Below, piece after piece: positions 1 to 7,528 of a stretch of DNA of 60,582 nt. A program made the translations under genes and the position numbers. Below the pieces are notes generated by a model that did not search any database, had not been told where the DNA came from, and worked only from the letters and a program-made list of their open reading frames with translations. The DNA comes from DATDDB01 sp035260545. GTDB taxonomy: Bacteria; Pseudomonadota; Gammaproteobacteria; Burkholderiales; Gallionellaceae. Positions within the stretch are counted from its first letter, which is position 1, and each line of letters starts with the position of its first letter. Location: contig DATFUZ010000037.1 in the NCBI GenBank assembly GCA_035260545.1, forward strand, positions 1 to 60,582. Reading direction: 5' to 3'.

Positions 1-1290
1 CTTGGGCGTGAAAAGGCCAAGGAAGCTCTGCGCCGAAGCGAAGAACAGCGAGCCGTGCAGGTCGTACACCTTCCAGCCGTGTTCCTCGGTGGAGATGCGC
101 ACTTCCATGCTCTTGGCGTGCTCCCAGGCGAAGGCCAGCGCCGAGATGATGATGCCCACGATCACCGCAATCGCCAGATCGGTGACGACGGTAACTGCCG
201 CGACCGTCAGGCCTACCACGATGTCGGTCCGGGGCACCTTGCCGAACAGGTTGAAGCTGCCCCATTCGAAGGTCTTTTCCGACACCACGAACATCACGCC
301 GATCAGCGCGGCCAGCGGAATCATCTCGATCCACTTGTGAGCAAACAGGATGAACGACAGCAGGAACAGAGCGGCCGTGATGCCGGAAAGCGTCTTCACC
401 GCGCCGTTGGTCACGTTGATCATGCTCTGGCCTATCATCGCGCAGCCGCCCATGCCGCCGAAGAAGCCGGTGATGACATTGGCCACGCCCTGCCCCACGC
501 AGGCGCGGTTGGGCATGCCGCGGGTATCGGTCATGGTGTCGATCAGGTTCAGCGTCAGCAGCGACTCGATCAGGCCGATGGCGGCGAGAATCAGGCTGTA
601 GGGAAACACGATCTTGAACGTCTCCCAGTTGAGCGGCACATCGGGAATATGGAAGGGCGGCAGCCCGCCGGCGATGGAGGCCATGTCGCCCACCGTCTTG
701 GTGTGGATGCCGCTGAAGATCACCAGCAGCGAGGTGACCACGATGGCGACCAGCGTAGACGGGATGACTTTCGTAAAGCGCGGCAGCATATAGATGATGA
801 CCATGGTCAGCGCGACCAGCCCCAGCATGACATAGAGCGGCGTGCCGCTCATCCAGGCCTCGGTGCCGTCTGCCAGCCTGGTCTTGAAGTGGCCGAGTTG
901 CGCCATGAAGATCACGATGGCCAGGCCGTTGACGAAGCCCAGCATCACCGGATGCGGCACCATGCGGATGAACTTGCCCAGCTTGGCCAGGCCGAAGCCG
1001 ATCTGCAGCACCCCCATCAGCACCACCGCAGCGAAGAGATACTGCACCCCGTGCTGCGCCACCAGCGCCACCATCACCACTGCCAGCGAACCCGCCGCGC
1101 CCGAGATCATGCCCGGACGGCCGCCGATGAGCGACGTGATCAGCCCCACCAGAAAGGCGGCATACAAGCCCACCAGCGGATGCACATGCGCCACCAGCGC
1201 AAAGGCGATGGCCTCGGGCACCAGCGCCAACGCCACGGTGAGTCCGCTGAAAAGATTGGTGCGGATTTCGGGAATATTATTTATTTTCAT
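1..1290 (-). CDS. SulP family inorganic anion transporter (3' end outside window)
   Basis: An open minus-strand frame runs from an ATG at 1288-1290 to the window edge without a stop, giving 430 visible codons. The product starts MKINNIPEIRTN and shows about ten to twelve hydrophobic segments with the conserved SulP pattern (early GLTVALALVPEAIAFAL, then GGRPGMISGAAGS and later GFFGGMGGCAMIGQS). The last visible part, after the membrane core, looks like the start of a cytoplasmic STAS domain (residues about 400-430, WKVYDLHGSLFFAS). SulP proteins move sulfate, bicarbonate or other anions across the inner membrane; the substrate cannot be read from sequence. It is likely monocistronic, with about 270 bp of upstream sequence before the next gene. 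Confidence 0.93.
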   Translation of the reverse strand, partial: MKINNIPEIRTNLFSGLTVALALVPEAIAFALVAHVHPLVGLYAAFLVGLITSLIGGRPGMISGAAGSLAVVMVALVAQHGVQYLFAAVVLMGVLQIGFGLAKLGKFIRMVPHPVMLGFVNGLAIVIFMAQLGHFKTRLADGTEAWMSGTPLYVMLGLVALTMVIIYMLPRFTKVIPSTLVAIVVTSLLVIFSGIHTKTVGDMASIAGGLPPFHIPDVPLNWETFKIVFPYSLILAAIGLIESLLTLNLIDTMTDTRGMPNRACVGQGVANVITGFFGGMGGCAMIGQSMINVTNGAVKTLSGITAALFLLSFILFAHKWIEMIPLAALIGVMFVVSEKTFEWGSFNLFGKVPRTDIVVGLTVAAVTVVTDLAIAVIVGIIISALAFAWEHAKSMEVRISTEEHGWKVYDLHGSLFFASAQSFLGLFTPK

Positions 1291-1560
1291 GCCTGTCTCA
1301 AACAAAAACCTGCCCGCGCCGCGCCTGCGGCGTGACTTTGGCTATCCTTAAAGGAACTCGGGAACGCACCGGCAAACGGTGCGAAGAATTGTTGCCTGGA
1401 GGAAATCTGTACGGACTGCCTGCCTGATGCGGCGCGGATTATAGCACGCCGCAACATGACGGCCCCGCCACGCCGGGTGACGTGTGCAATACGCAGCAAG
1501 CGTTCCGCTTCTCCTCCACCGGACAATCACATCGCGCCGTGTCCGGCGCGGTGCCTTATG

Positions 1561-2994
1561 TCAAAACCTGATGGTGCTTTGCAGGACCACGCGGTTTCCC
1601 GTTGCCGCGGCAATGATCGCGGCATCAGTCAGCTGCGTACGCTGCCGCGCGGTCCCGTATGCGCCCGGATTGGCAACCCATTGCCTGCGCATTTCATAGT
1701 TCAGCATGATCCTCACATCCGGACTGTAAAAATACTGCATGCCTAAAGTCCAGGTTCTGGCCATCCGTTCGTCGTAGGGCGAATTGGGCAGCTTGTCCAG
1801 ATGGTCGTAGCGCAGATCCGCTTCCCATTTCGGCGTGAACCGCCATCCGGAGTCGAGATAATAGCCTCTCGCCTCGTTGCTGGAGGCCAGCGCCATTTCG
1901 TCCACCGGCTCATATGCGGCACCCCCGGCATCGTAAAACGGCGGAACAACCGCGTAGTAGATCATTCCCCTGGCCTGTATCAATTCGCCGCCGAGCCGCA
2001 GGCCGTTATTGTTGTATCTTGCGCCGACGCCGCGCCTGATGCGGGTATAGGCATTCTGCAGATAATGGCGCTTGCCCGTCTGGTTCCACACGTAGAACGT
2101 GACATCCTGGCGATTCACGCCATGGCCGCCGAAGATGTAGGAAGCCGCGACGCGCCCCGACACATCATAATTTCCGTTATCGCGCAGCTCAATTCCGTTG
2201 CCGTCGCTCAGCATCAGCGCATAGGAATATTGCCACTGGCCCCGGTCGGTCCAGTCATACACCTCCAGGCCGATGTCCCTGAACGCGCCGAGCGGCCCCG
2301 AAGCGAGTGCGCCCACGCACTGGTTCGGCGTGGTACAAACGACGCCTCCGGGCTGGCCGGTCACCGTCATTTGAGTCATGGGAACGCCCAGCATCGGGAC
2401 TTCAGGACGTCCGCTGTAGTAGGGAGACATGAAGCGCTCGTTGAGAAGCTGGTCCGAGACGGTGGTCAGGTCCGCGTACGCCGAGCCCACTTCGCCCTGC
2501 ATGGCTTCCTCGCCCAGGGGCAGGCGGCCCAGGCCCAGGCGGAATCGCGTGACAGAGGTGTTGTAGGTCACCGTGGCATCGGTCAGCACGGGATGGTAAC
2601 GATAGGAGGTGGGCGCTTCTTTCCACTCCGTGAGGGCGTTCTCGCCAAACTCGGCGAGGACATAATAATTGACCTTGTCATCCGTTCCGGGCACGATGCC
2701 CCGTACCCCGGGCCGGGCACGGGCCATTTGCGCGTAATTCTGGTGCGTGAAATCCGGCCCGACCAGATTGGTCAGCGGGAGATGGCCGTTGTAACTGGTC
2801 ATCGCGGGCTTGGGCGCTGCGATGCCCTCCACCGGCCCGCCCGAATTGTGCGTATATCTCGGCTGGATGAATCCCCAGAAATGCGCTGCTTTCGCGCCCG
2901 GCTGCTCGTTGTTTTCAATCTCCAGCCAGTTGGTAGCGTGTGATGCCTGGCTCAAGGCGCCAAGCAAGGCGAATACGAAGAGTTTTGCTTTCAT
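1561..2994 (-). CDS. Outer-membrane porin, phosphate-selective porin O/P-like
   Basis: The predicted 477 aa protein begins with a clear Sec signal peptide (MKAKLFVFALLGALSQASHA) and ends in RF, the terminal aromatic residue typical of outer-membrane beta-barrels. Alternating aromatic/charged strands such as YSYALMLSDGNGI and TFYVWNQTG support a 16-18 stranded porin of the OprO/P kind, so it probably mediates passive uptake across the outer membrane; the solute is unknown. I place the start at 2994 because the signal peptide begins there, although a longer in-frame extension to 3135 exists. The region upstream is occupied by a transposase gene read the other way, and I see no ribosome binding site, so expression may be lost or altered. 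Confidence 0.82.
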   Translation of the reverse strand: MKAKLFVFALLGALSQASHATNWLEIENNEQPGAKAAHFWGFIQPRYTHNSGGPVEGIAAPKPAMTSYNGHLPLTNLVGPDFTHQNYAQMARARPGVRGIVPGTDDKVNYYVLAEFGENALTEWKEAPTSYRYHPVLTDATVTYNTSVTRFRLGLGRLPLGEEAMQGEVGSAYADLTTVSDQLLNERFMSPYYSGRPEVPMLGVPMTQMTVTGQPGGVVCTTPNQCVGALASGPLGAFRDIGLEVYDWTDRGQWQYSYALMLSDGNGIELRDNGNYDVSGRVAASYIFGGHGVNRQDVTFYVWNQTGKRHYLQNAYTRIRRGVGARYNNNGLRLGGELIQARGMIYYAVVPPFYDAGGAAYEPVDEMALASSNEARGYYLDSGWRFTPKWEADLRYDHLDKLPNSPYDERMARTWTLGMQYFYSPDVRIMLNYEMRRQWVANPGAYGTARQRTQLTDAAIIAAATGNRVVLQSTIRF

Positions 2995-3778
2995 GATCAA
3001 ACGGGCCAAGCGCGACCGACATGATTCCGCGCATAGGGCGTATTGTGCCACGACGCGGGCCGCCGCGGGCTGCCGCACGGTGGAGAAGCTGTTCAATCGC
3101 ATATATGCCTCCAGCCGGAAGATGACGGTGAGCAAGTCTTATGTGCATTACACCATCCGGCGGCACCGCAATGAGATCGACGTATTGCGCAAGAAACTCA
3201 AGCACCGCCCTCCCCGTGCCGTGCCCATCAATCGCGTGTGGGCGCTGGACATGACGGGCAAGGGGGATGTGTTCGGGGAAATCCATTCGATGCTGGGCAT
3301 CGTGGACCACGGCAGCCGCAGGCTGCTGAGCCTTGAGGTGTTGGCAAACAAGAACGCCTGGATGCTGCTGGGCCATCTGTTCCTCGCGATAGGCCGCCAC
3401 GGCAAACCGAGAAGCTTACGCACCGACAACGATGCGGTGTTCAAAAGCCGTGTCTTCCGCACCATTCTGCGCATAACCGGCATCCGCCAGCAGTTCACCG
3501 TGCCCGGCTGTCCGTGGATGAACGGCAGGATAGAAAGGCTGTTCGGAACGCTGAAGGAAAAGCTGGACCAAGTGAGGATCAACGGCGAAGGGCCGCTCCT
3601 GCACCTGCTGCCTGATTTCCGTTTCTGGTACAACCACGTCAGACCGCACCAGAATCTGGGCGGGCTCACACCCCATGAGGCCTGGCACGGAATCGACCCT
3701 TATGCCAGACGGCCGAAATCAGTCCAATGGTTCGAGGCGTGGGGCGGGTTGCTCAGGGGATATTATTTGCGATGCTGA
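2993..3778 (+). CDS. DDE integrase-core transposase of an insertion sequence
   Basis: This 261 aa protein has an N-terminal basic region and an rve-type integrase core: VWALDMTGKGD (first Asp), LRTDNDAVF (second Asp) and WMNGRIERLFGTLKEKLD (catalytic Glu), followed by WYNHVRPHQNLGGLTP, a signature of IS3/IS481-like transposases. The start chosen is the ATG at 2993, which overlaps the start codon of the divergent porin by two bases, so no 5' untranslated region or left terminal repeat is left for the IS. The element is therefore probably truncated on its left side, or the real start lies elsewhere. Hairpins at 3816-3843 and 3925-3954 may belong to its right end. Confidence 0.85.
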   Translation: MIKRAKRDRHDSAHRAYCATTRAAAGCRTVEKLFNRIYASSRKMTVSKSYVHYTIRRHRNEIDVLRKKLKHRPPRAVPINRVWALDMTGKGDVFGEIHSMLGIVDHGSRRLLSLEVLANKNAWMLLGHLFLAIGRHGKPRSLRTDNDAVFKSRVFRTILRITGIRQQFTVPGCPWMNGRIERLFGTLKEKLDQVRINGEGPLLHLLPDFRFWYNHVRPHQNLGGLTPHEAWHGIDPYARRPKSVQWFEAWGGLLRGYYLRC

Positions 3779-3815
3779 GACACTGCCGGCGAGTCAAGAA
3801 CGAAAATCCAACCCG

Positions 3816-3843
3816 TCCACGGCAAACCGTGGTTTGTCGTGGA
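3816..3843. repeat. Near-perfect palindrome downstream of transposase
   Basis: Two 13-base arms (3816-3828 and 3831-3843) pair with a single G-T mismatch across a two-base spacer. It shares the core CAAACC/GGTTTG with the hairpin at 3925-3954. It may be part of the IS right end or a cruciform/terminator structure; the short spacer suggests a recombination or binding site rather than a terminator. Confidence 0.6.
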
Positions 3844-3924
3844 CAGGCTCGGCCTGGAGATGAAAAAGGGAGATTTTACGGGGGGAAGATCGACAAGAAA
3901 GGCCAGTAAAGGGGGAGTTTGAAA

Positions 3925-3954
3925 CGCAAACCGTCCCTGACAGGACGGTTTGCG
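3925..3954. repeat. 12-bp perfect inverted repeat, possible terminator
   Basis: Arms at 3925-3936 and 3943-3954 are perfect reverse complements with a six-base loop. On the minus strand it follows the Rhs remnant and is trailed by TTTC, so it could terminate leftward transcription. It also resembles the palindrome at 3816-3843, so an IS-end role is possible. Confidence 0.55.
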
Positions 3955-3973
3955 CTGAAAAATTGATGTTCAG

Positions 3974-4330
3974 TCAGTCAGGAATCTGCGTTGGACGCGT
4001 GGACGGGACAGTGTGCGAGGCGATGGTCTTCTGATCCCAGACAGTTTCGCCCAGCTTGCCGTAGCGCATTTCCTCGCTGCCCGCAGCATCCGTCACCTTG
4101 ACCATGCGGCCGGCTTGGTTGTACGGGGCGCCGGGCGCACCGTATTCATAGGTGACGTCGTTGCCTCGTGTGTCCGGATAGCTGATCCCGATCAGGCGGT
4201 TGTAGTCATAGAAGTAATCTATGGACTTGCCCGCCGCCGCCAAGTTGGCCGTGATCCTGTGGGTCACGTTGCTCGCCAGGTCGTACTCGGTGGTCGTGAG
4301 TCCGGTGTCCGGGTTGTCTATGGACGTCAA
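3974..4330 (-). pseudogene. Rhs/YD-repeat protein remnant
   Basis: About 118 codons encode two to three YD repeats: GLTTTEYDLASNVTHRI, IDYFYDYNRLIGISYPDTRGNDVTYEYG and AGRMVKVTDAAGSEEMRYGKLGE. Intact Rhs/RhsA-type proteins are over a thousand residues long, form a shell around a C-terminal toxin and are often delivered by type VI secretion. Here only a short internal piece survives, with no signal for the core end motif or a toxin. There is no good start codon (TTG at 4330), and the fragment is cut upstream by a palindromic repeat (4329-4389) and lies next to IS debris, so I treat it as a relic. Confidence 0.8.
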
Positions 4331-4389
4331 TTAAAGGGGCCAGGCTCGATTTAAATTGCGAGGAAAATTCGAGCCTGGCCCCTTTAATT
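4329..4389. repeat. Long palindromic repeat with 21-bp perfect arms
   Basis: Left arm 4329-4349 and right arm 4369-4389 are perfect reverse complements separated by 19 bases. The arm contains AAAGGGGCCAGGCTCGA, a motif with degenerate relatives at 4490-4530, 4925-4955, 6584-6605, 47497-47530 and 48219-48272. This looks like a REP/BIME-type dispersed palindrome of the sort mobilised by REP-associated tyrosine transposases; no such transposase is in the window. Confidence 0.75.
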
Positions 4390-4524
4390 TCATTTGGTTA
4401 TTGTGGCGGGAGCTGCAGATCAGAAAACCGGCGGCTTACGCCGCCATGGCTTCGTTTACTCGCTTGACTCGCGCCGGCTAATGGGTGGCCCCTTTAATTG
4501 GTGCGGGCTAATGGGTGACCCCAT

Positions 4525-4800
4525 TCATTTTTCCTTCCAGCAATCATCCTTTTCCAGTTTCCATATTATAGGTACCTTTTTCCACGCCCAAGCCATAATT
4601 ACGGCTGATACAGCCAGGTAAGCAAAAAGTGTAGACCGCTGACCAAGATCAAACATGTGCCGTAGCGTACCCACTACCAGTGCCCCCCAAAAACCGCCAG
4701 CGACTCCGGAAAAGCCGACGATAACGACATAGTACCGAATACGGCATAGTAGTACTTTCAAGGTGTTCCCCTTCACCGTCCCATTTCCATTACAACTCAA
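4525..4800 (-). CDS. Small hypothetical membrane protein
   Basis: A 91 aa frame with two strongly hydrophobic segments (about residues 22-46 and 58-72) joined by a short loop, ending in a charged tail. It does not resemble a family I can name. The composition is AT-richer than the surrounding core genes and it sits among repeat and Rhs debris, so it is probably accessory. The predicted start at 4800 has no strong ribosome binding site. It could be a genuine small inner-membrane protein or a decayed fragment. Confidence 0.45.
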   Translation of the reverse strand: MSCNGNGTVKGNTLKVLLCRIRYYVVIVGFSGVAGGFWGALVVGTLRHMFDLGQRSTLFAYLAVSAVIMAWAWKKVPIIWKLEKDDCWKEK

Positions 4801-5008
4801 TCGGTTCTCATTTTACAGCGCCAAATCAACGAAGTCATTCCGCCCTTTGATGTTGTTGCTGTTGATGGCGCCGCTCCCCTGATCCCGCCTCATCATTTCC
4901 CCATGGTGTGATGATGCCACCAGGCGTAAATAATTGGGGTCAGACTCGATTTATTCTCAAGAAGCCGCCCCCGTCCCTGCGCATTCCAACCCCGACCTGC
5001 GGCACGCG
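4801..5008. other. Intergenic stretch with a degenerate repeat
   Basis: No gene seen. Positions about 4925-4955 contain AATTGGGGTCAGACTCGATTT, one arm of the dispersed REP-like family seen at 4329-4389. Confidence 0.5.
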
Positions 5009-5218
5009 TCAATAGTGGGGCGGCCTTTCGTTCCCACCGGGTGCGATTTCATTCACGGACTCGGCCAGCGAAGAAAGGTGCCTGGCGAGCGCCTCACACG
5101 TCGCCTCAAGCCGTTCCAGTTTCTTTTGCTGCTGATAGATGGTCTTGTTCAATTCTTCGATCACGTCTTCCTGGAAGGCGATCTTCGTTTCGATGTTGAC
5201 TAGGCGTTCTTCACTCAT
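5009..5218 (-). CDS. slyX: SlyX family protein
   Basis: The 69 aa product (MSEERLVNIETKIAFQEDVI...) matches the SlyX family in length and pattern: an N-terminal E-x-K-x-A-F/Y-Q-E-x-x-I core, then a heptad-like coiled coil through residue about 55 and a short Gly/Pro-rich tail ending PPHY. SlyX proteins are small cytoplasmic coiled-coil proteins found beside slyD in enterobacteria; their biochemical role is unknown. I start at 5218 because family members begin exactly there, although the frame stays open upstream to 5602. No partner gene is adjacent. Confidence 0.88.
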   Translation of the reverse strand: MSEERLVNIETKIAFQEDVIEELNKTIYQQQKKLERLEATCEALARHLSSLAESVNEIAPGGNERPPHY

Positions 5219-5550
5219 GGCATGGCTCTCGAAAGACGGCGGCGCGCCGGGAAAACGCGGCAATTTTACCGCGAACTGAAATTCATCGGGGCTATGGGGC
5301 AGGCTCGATTGCCCCGGCAGCCACTCGCTCTTCAGCACGCGCTCCAGCGACAGACGGACTGCGTCGCCGCCGTCGTCAATAAAAAACAGGCAGGGCGAGT
5401 CTGCCGCATTGATTTTATGCGGATGAACGCGAGGCCCCGTTAGCTCAGGCTCAGCAAGGGAAATGTTGGATTGCAGAACCTGGCCACATGGCTCGCGGCC
5501 TGTGCGCCTCGACCACAAGGGGCGCATCGCCGCCCCGCGCCGCGACGCGC
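5219..5550. other. Intergenic region upstream of slyX
   Basis: About 330 bp without a convincing gene. The slyX reading frame stays open on the minus strand through this stretch, but the translation upstream of the SlyX start resembles no family I recognise and has no clear start, so it is not called. The slyX promoter should lie here. Confidence 0.4.
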
Positions 5551-6384
5551 TTACTTCTTTTTGAACAGACGTCCGCCATCTTCTTTCAAGACCTGGTCCC
5601 ACGCGCGCTCGGAAGGGGTCATCAGTCTCCCCAGGGCCTTCTTTGCGCCGGCATTGCCCTGCGCGGCAGACTTCCGGTACAACACCTTCGCCTCCTTCAC
5701 GCTCTTGCGCACGCCTGTACCATGTTCGTAAGCATCGCCCAGCAGGAACTGCCCCTGTGCCTCATTCTGGTTCGCGGCCAGCCGAAACCACTTCACGGCC
5801 TCCGTCGCGTCCTTCGGAACGCCTTCGCCGAATTTGTAGGAGTAGCCCAGGCTTACCTGCGAAACGGCATCCCCGGCTTGCGCTCCCTTGCGCCACCAGG
5901 AAACCGCCTGCACATCGCTCTGAGTCACACCGTCTCCTTTCTTGTACGCCAGGCCCAAGAGCCAAATCGCGGTCGGGTTTCCCTGGCCGGCAGCCTTCTG
6001 GTACCACGCGGCGGCCTGCACATCGTCCTTGGGCACGCCCCTTCCAGTCGCGTAGGCAGTGCCCATCCTCAGCTGGCCGGGAGCATAGCCCTGATCCGCC
6101 GATTTGCGCGCCCACTTCGTGCCCTCCGCGGGATCTTTCCCGACCCCCAGGCCAGCGGTGTACATGTCGCCGACCGCCAACTGGCCCCAGGCATTGCCCT
6201 GCCTGGCCAGTGCCAGGCATAGCCGGAATGCGGTCGGATAGTCGGCGCTGCGATAAGCGGCGGCGGCGCGTTCGATTTGCGCCCTGGTCTCTGCAGGCGA
6301 GGCGGCGCTTTGCGCCGGCTCCCCGCCCTGCGAGGCGCAGCCGGACAAGAGAATGAACAGTAATGCGAGTAACGGTTTTTTCAC
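5551..6384 (-). CDS. Sel1-repeat (SLR) lipoprotein
   Basis: The 277 aa product begins at a GTG at 6384, preceded by a good ribosome binding site (AAGGGGG, about seven bases away); a longer start at 6420 would lack one. A lipoprotein signal is present (KKPLLALLFILLSGC, lipobox LSGC with Cys near residue 16). It is followed by six to seven Sel1-like repeats of about 36 residues with the A-x-x-W-x-x-K-A-A pattern, e.g. AAAWYQKAAGQGNPTAIWLLG. Sel1 repeats make alpha/alpha superhelices for protein binding, so this is probably a membrane-anchored periplasmic scaffold. It stands alone. Confidence 0.9.
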   Translation of the reverse strand: MKKPLLALLFILLSGCASQGGEPAQSAASPAETRAQIERAAAAYRSADYPTAFRLCLALARQGNAWGQLAVGDMYTAGLGVGKDPAEGTKWARKSADQGYAPGQLRMGTAYATGRGVPKDDVQAAAWYQKAAGQGNPTAIWLLGLAYKKGDGVTQSDVQAVSWWRKGAQAGDAVSQVSLGYSYKFGEGVPKDATEAVKWFRLAANQNEAQGQFLLGDAYEHGTGVRKSVKEAKVLYRKSAAQGNAGAKKALGRLMTPSERAWDQVLKEDGGRLFKKK

Positions 6385-6950
6385 GATGGCCCCCTTTGGT
6401 GTAACCGCGAATACTCTCATTTCCCGTCCTGCGCGACAAGGGCTCCGCACGCACGCAGATCGAGCGCCTGCACATCGCGCAGCGGGCAACTGCGAGCCCG
6501 ATCAATTCCGGCCCGGGGACGATGCGGAAGCGCTGGACAGGTTGAATGCGGGGCAGGCGGGCCCGGAGATGCCGCGCACAAGAGAAATCGAGCCTGAGCC
6601 CAGTTTTGGAACCCAGCCTTGGGTACCGCGCCAAACGCGGTGCCCACACGATTTGGCATCACGGTATATCATACGTTGACAATATCACATCATGATGTTA
6701 ATTTCGTCCCACGCAGTTCGGGATTGTGAATCACGAAACTTCATCTGCGCACAAGAAGGATTGCGAAGCTGCATTGTCGTGAATTGATATGGCTCGGGGA
6801 CGTTTTCAAAATTCCTGGGCGCGAGGATTTGGAGTGAGGAGATATTCTGGCTGGCGCAGTTTTTTGGTTGTGGCAGCCAGGCGGGGGCAAAGCAATTTTT
6901 TTTGCTCTTTAACATACATGCAAAATACATCTTCAACAAAGGGGAAACGC
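6385..6950. other. Long intergenic region, AT-rich towards 6890
   Basis: No gene supported. It contains a degenerate arm of the REP-like repeat near 6584-6605, and an AT-rich stretch with an eight-T run (6896-6903) and CTCTTTAACATACATG, which may hold the promoter of the transcript that begins before 6951. Confidence 0.45.
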
Positions 6951-7077
6951 ATGATGGAGCATACAAAGATGATTACTTTGCAGGCCAAGGCCCGCGACTA
7001 CGCCAGTTCGAGTGGGTGTGGCCGTACCTTGGACATCGTCTCCCCCGCTGATCGCTCCATCGGCAAGAGGGGGGTTA

Positions 7078-7110
7078 GAGGAGGCTTAGGCTCAGCCTCC
7101 TCCTTTTTTT
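7078..7110 (+). terminator. Rho-independent terminator inside a leader region
   Basis: A 9-bp perfect stem (7078-7086 with 7094-7102) with a 7-base loop is followed by seven T residues (7104-7110). It lies between a well-placed ribosome binding site and ATG at 6951 and the downstream gene at 7203, so it could attenuate transcription of the 7203 gene and the porin after it, or end a small RNA. Confidence 0.75.
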
Positions 7111-7202
7111 CCCGCGCGCACCACTCGAAGGTCCTCACTGAGCATTCGATGGTTACAGTGTTCGTGCCGAAGCCCGCGCCGCATAACGGAAGGAGAACAA
7201 AG

Positions 7203-7442
7203 ATGCATTACATCTTCAGGGGAATTGTCGGAATTTGCACCCTTATGCAGTTTTCTGTTGCGGCGGCTGGACCGAACTGGCACGTAATACACGAGGCGGA
7301 GGCGCATCATGCGCATCACGCCAAAGAGCACGTGGTTCCGCTGGATCATGGCCCGCGCGCGATAACGACGCCCTGGCTGAGCAAGGTGGAGTCGGAGCAG
7401 TGCGCGGAGCACAGGCAACGTAAGGAGCAGCACGGCCATTAG
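7203..7442 (+). CDS. Small secreted His-rich protein
   Basis: A 79 aa protein with a Sec-type N-terminus (HYIFRGIVGICTLMQFSVAAA, cleavage after AAA-AG) and a short mature part rich in His, Glu and Lys: EAEAHHAHHAKEHVVPLDH and a C-terminal HRQRKEQHGH. The ATG at 7203 has an excellent ribosome binding site (GGAAGGAG). His clusters of this kind often bind zinc, nickel or copper, so a periplasmic metal-binding role is a reasonable guess, but no family is recognised. The same frame stays open from an ATG at 6951 that also has a good ribosome binding site (AAAGGGG), running through the terminator at 7078-7110; this may be a translated leader. The porin gene follows 86 bp later on the same strand. 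Confidence 0.65.
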   Translation: MHYIFRGIVGICTLMQFSVAAAGPNWHVIHEAEAHHAHHAKEHVVPLDHGPRAITTPWLSKVESEQCAEHRQRKEQHGH

Positions 7443-7528
7443 CCATGGCCGGGTTGTGCCGTGCACATGCCGACGCGGCAGCGAAGGCGTATTTGAATAT
7501 TGTTAATTTAACCGATCAGGAAACAAGC

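Noticed and set aside
55..1335. Long plus-strand frame opposite the SulP gene
   Set aside because: It is the antisense shadow of a clear transporter and its translation is low-complexity His/Gln/Arg sequence.
3974..4330. Functional Rhs toxin gene
   Set aside because: Only a few YD repeats remain and there is no C-terminal toxin or start.
5219..5602. N-terminal extension of SlyX
   Set aside because: The frame is open upstream, but the SlyX family starts at 5218 and the upstream translation matches nothing.
7078..7110. Known riboswitch upstream of the His-rich gene
   Set aside because: The leader shows a terminator but no conserved aptamer that I can identify.
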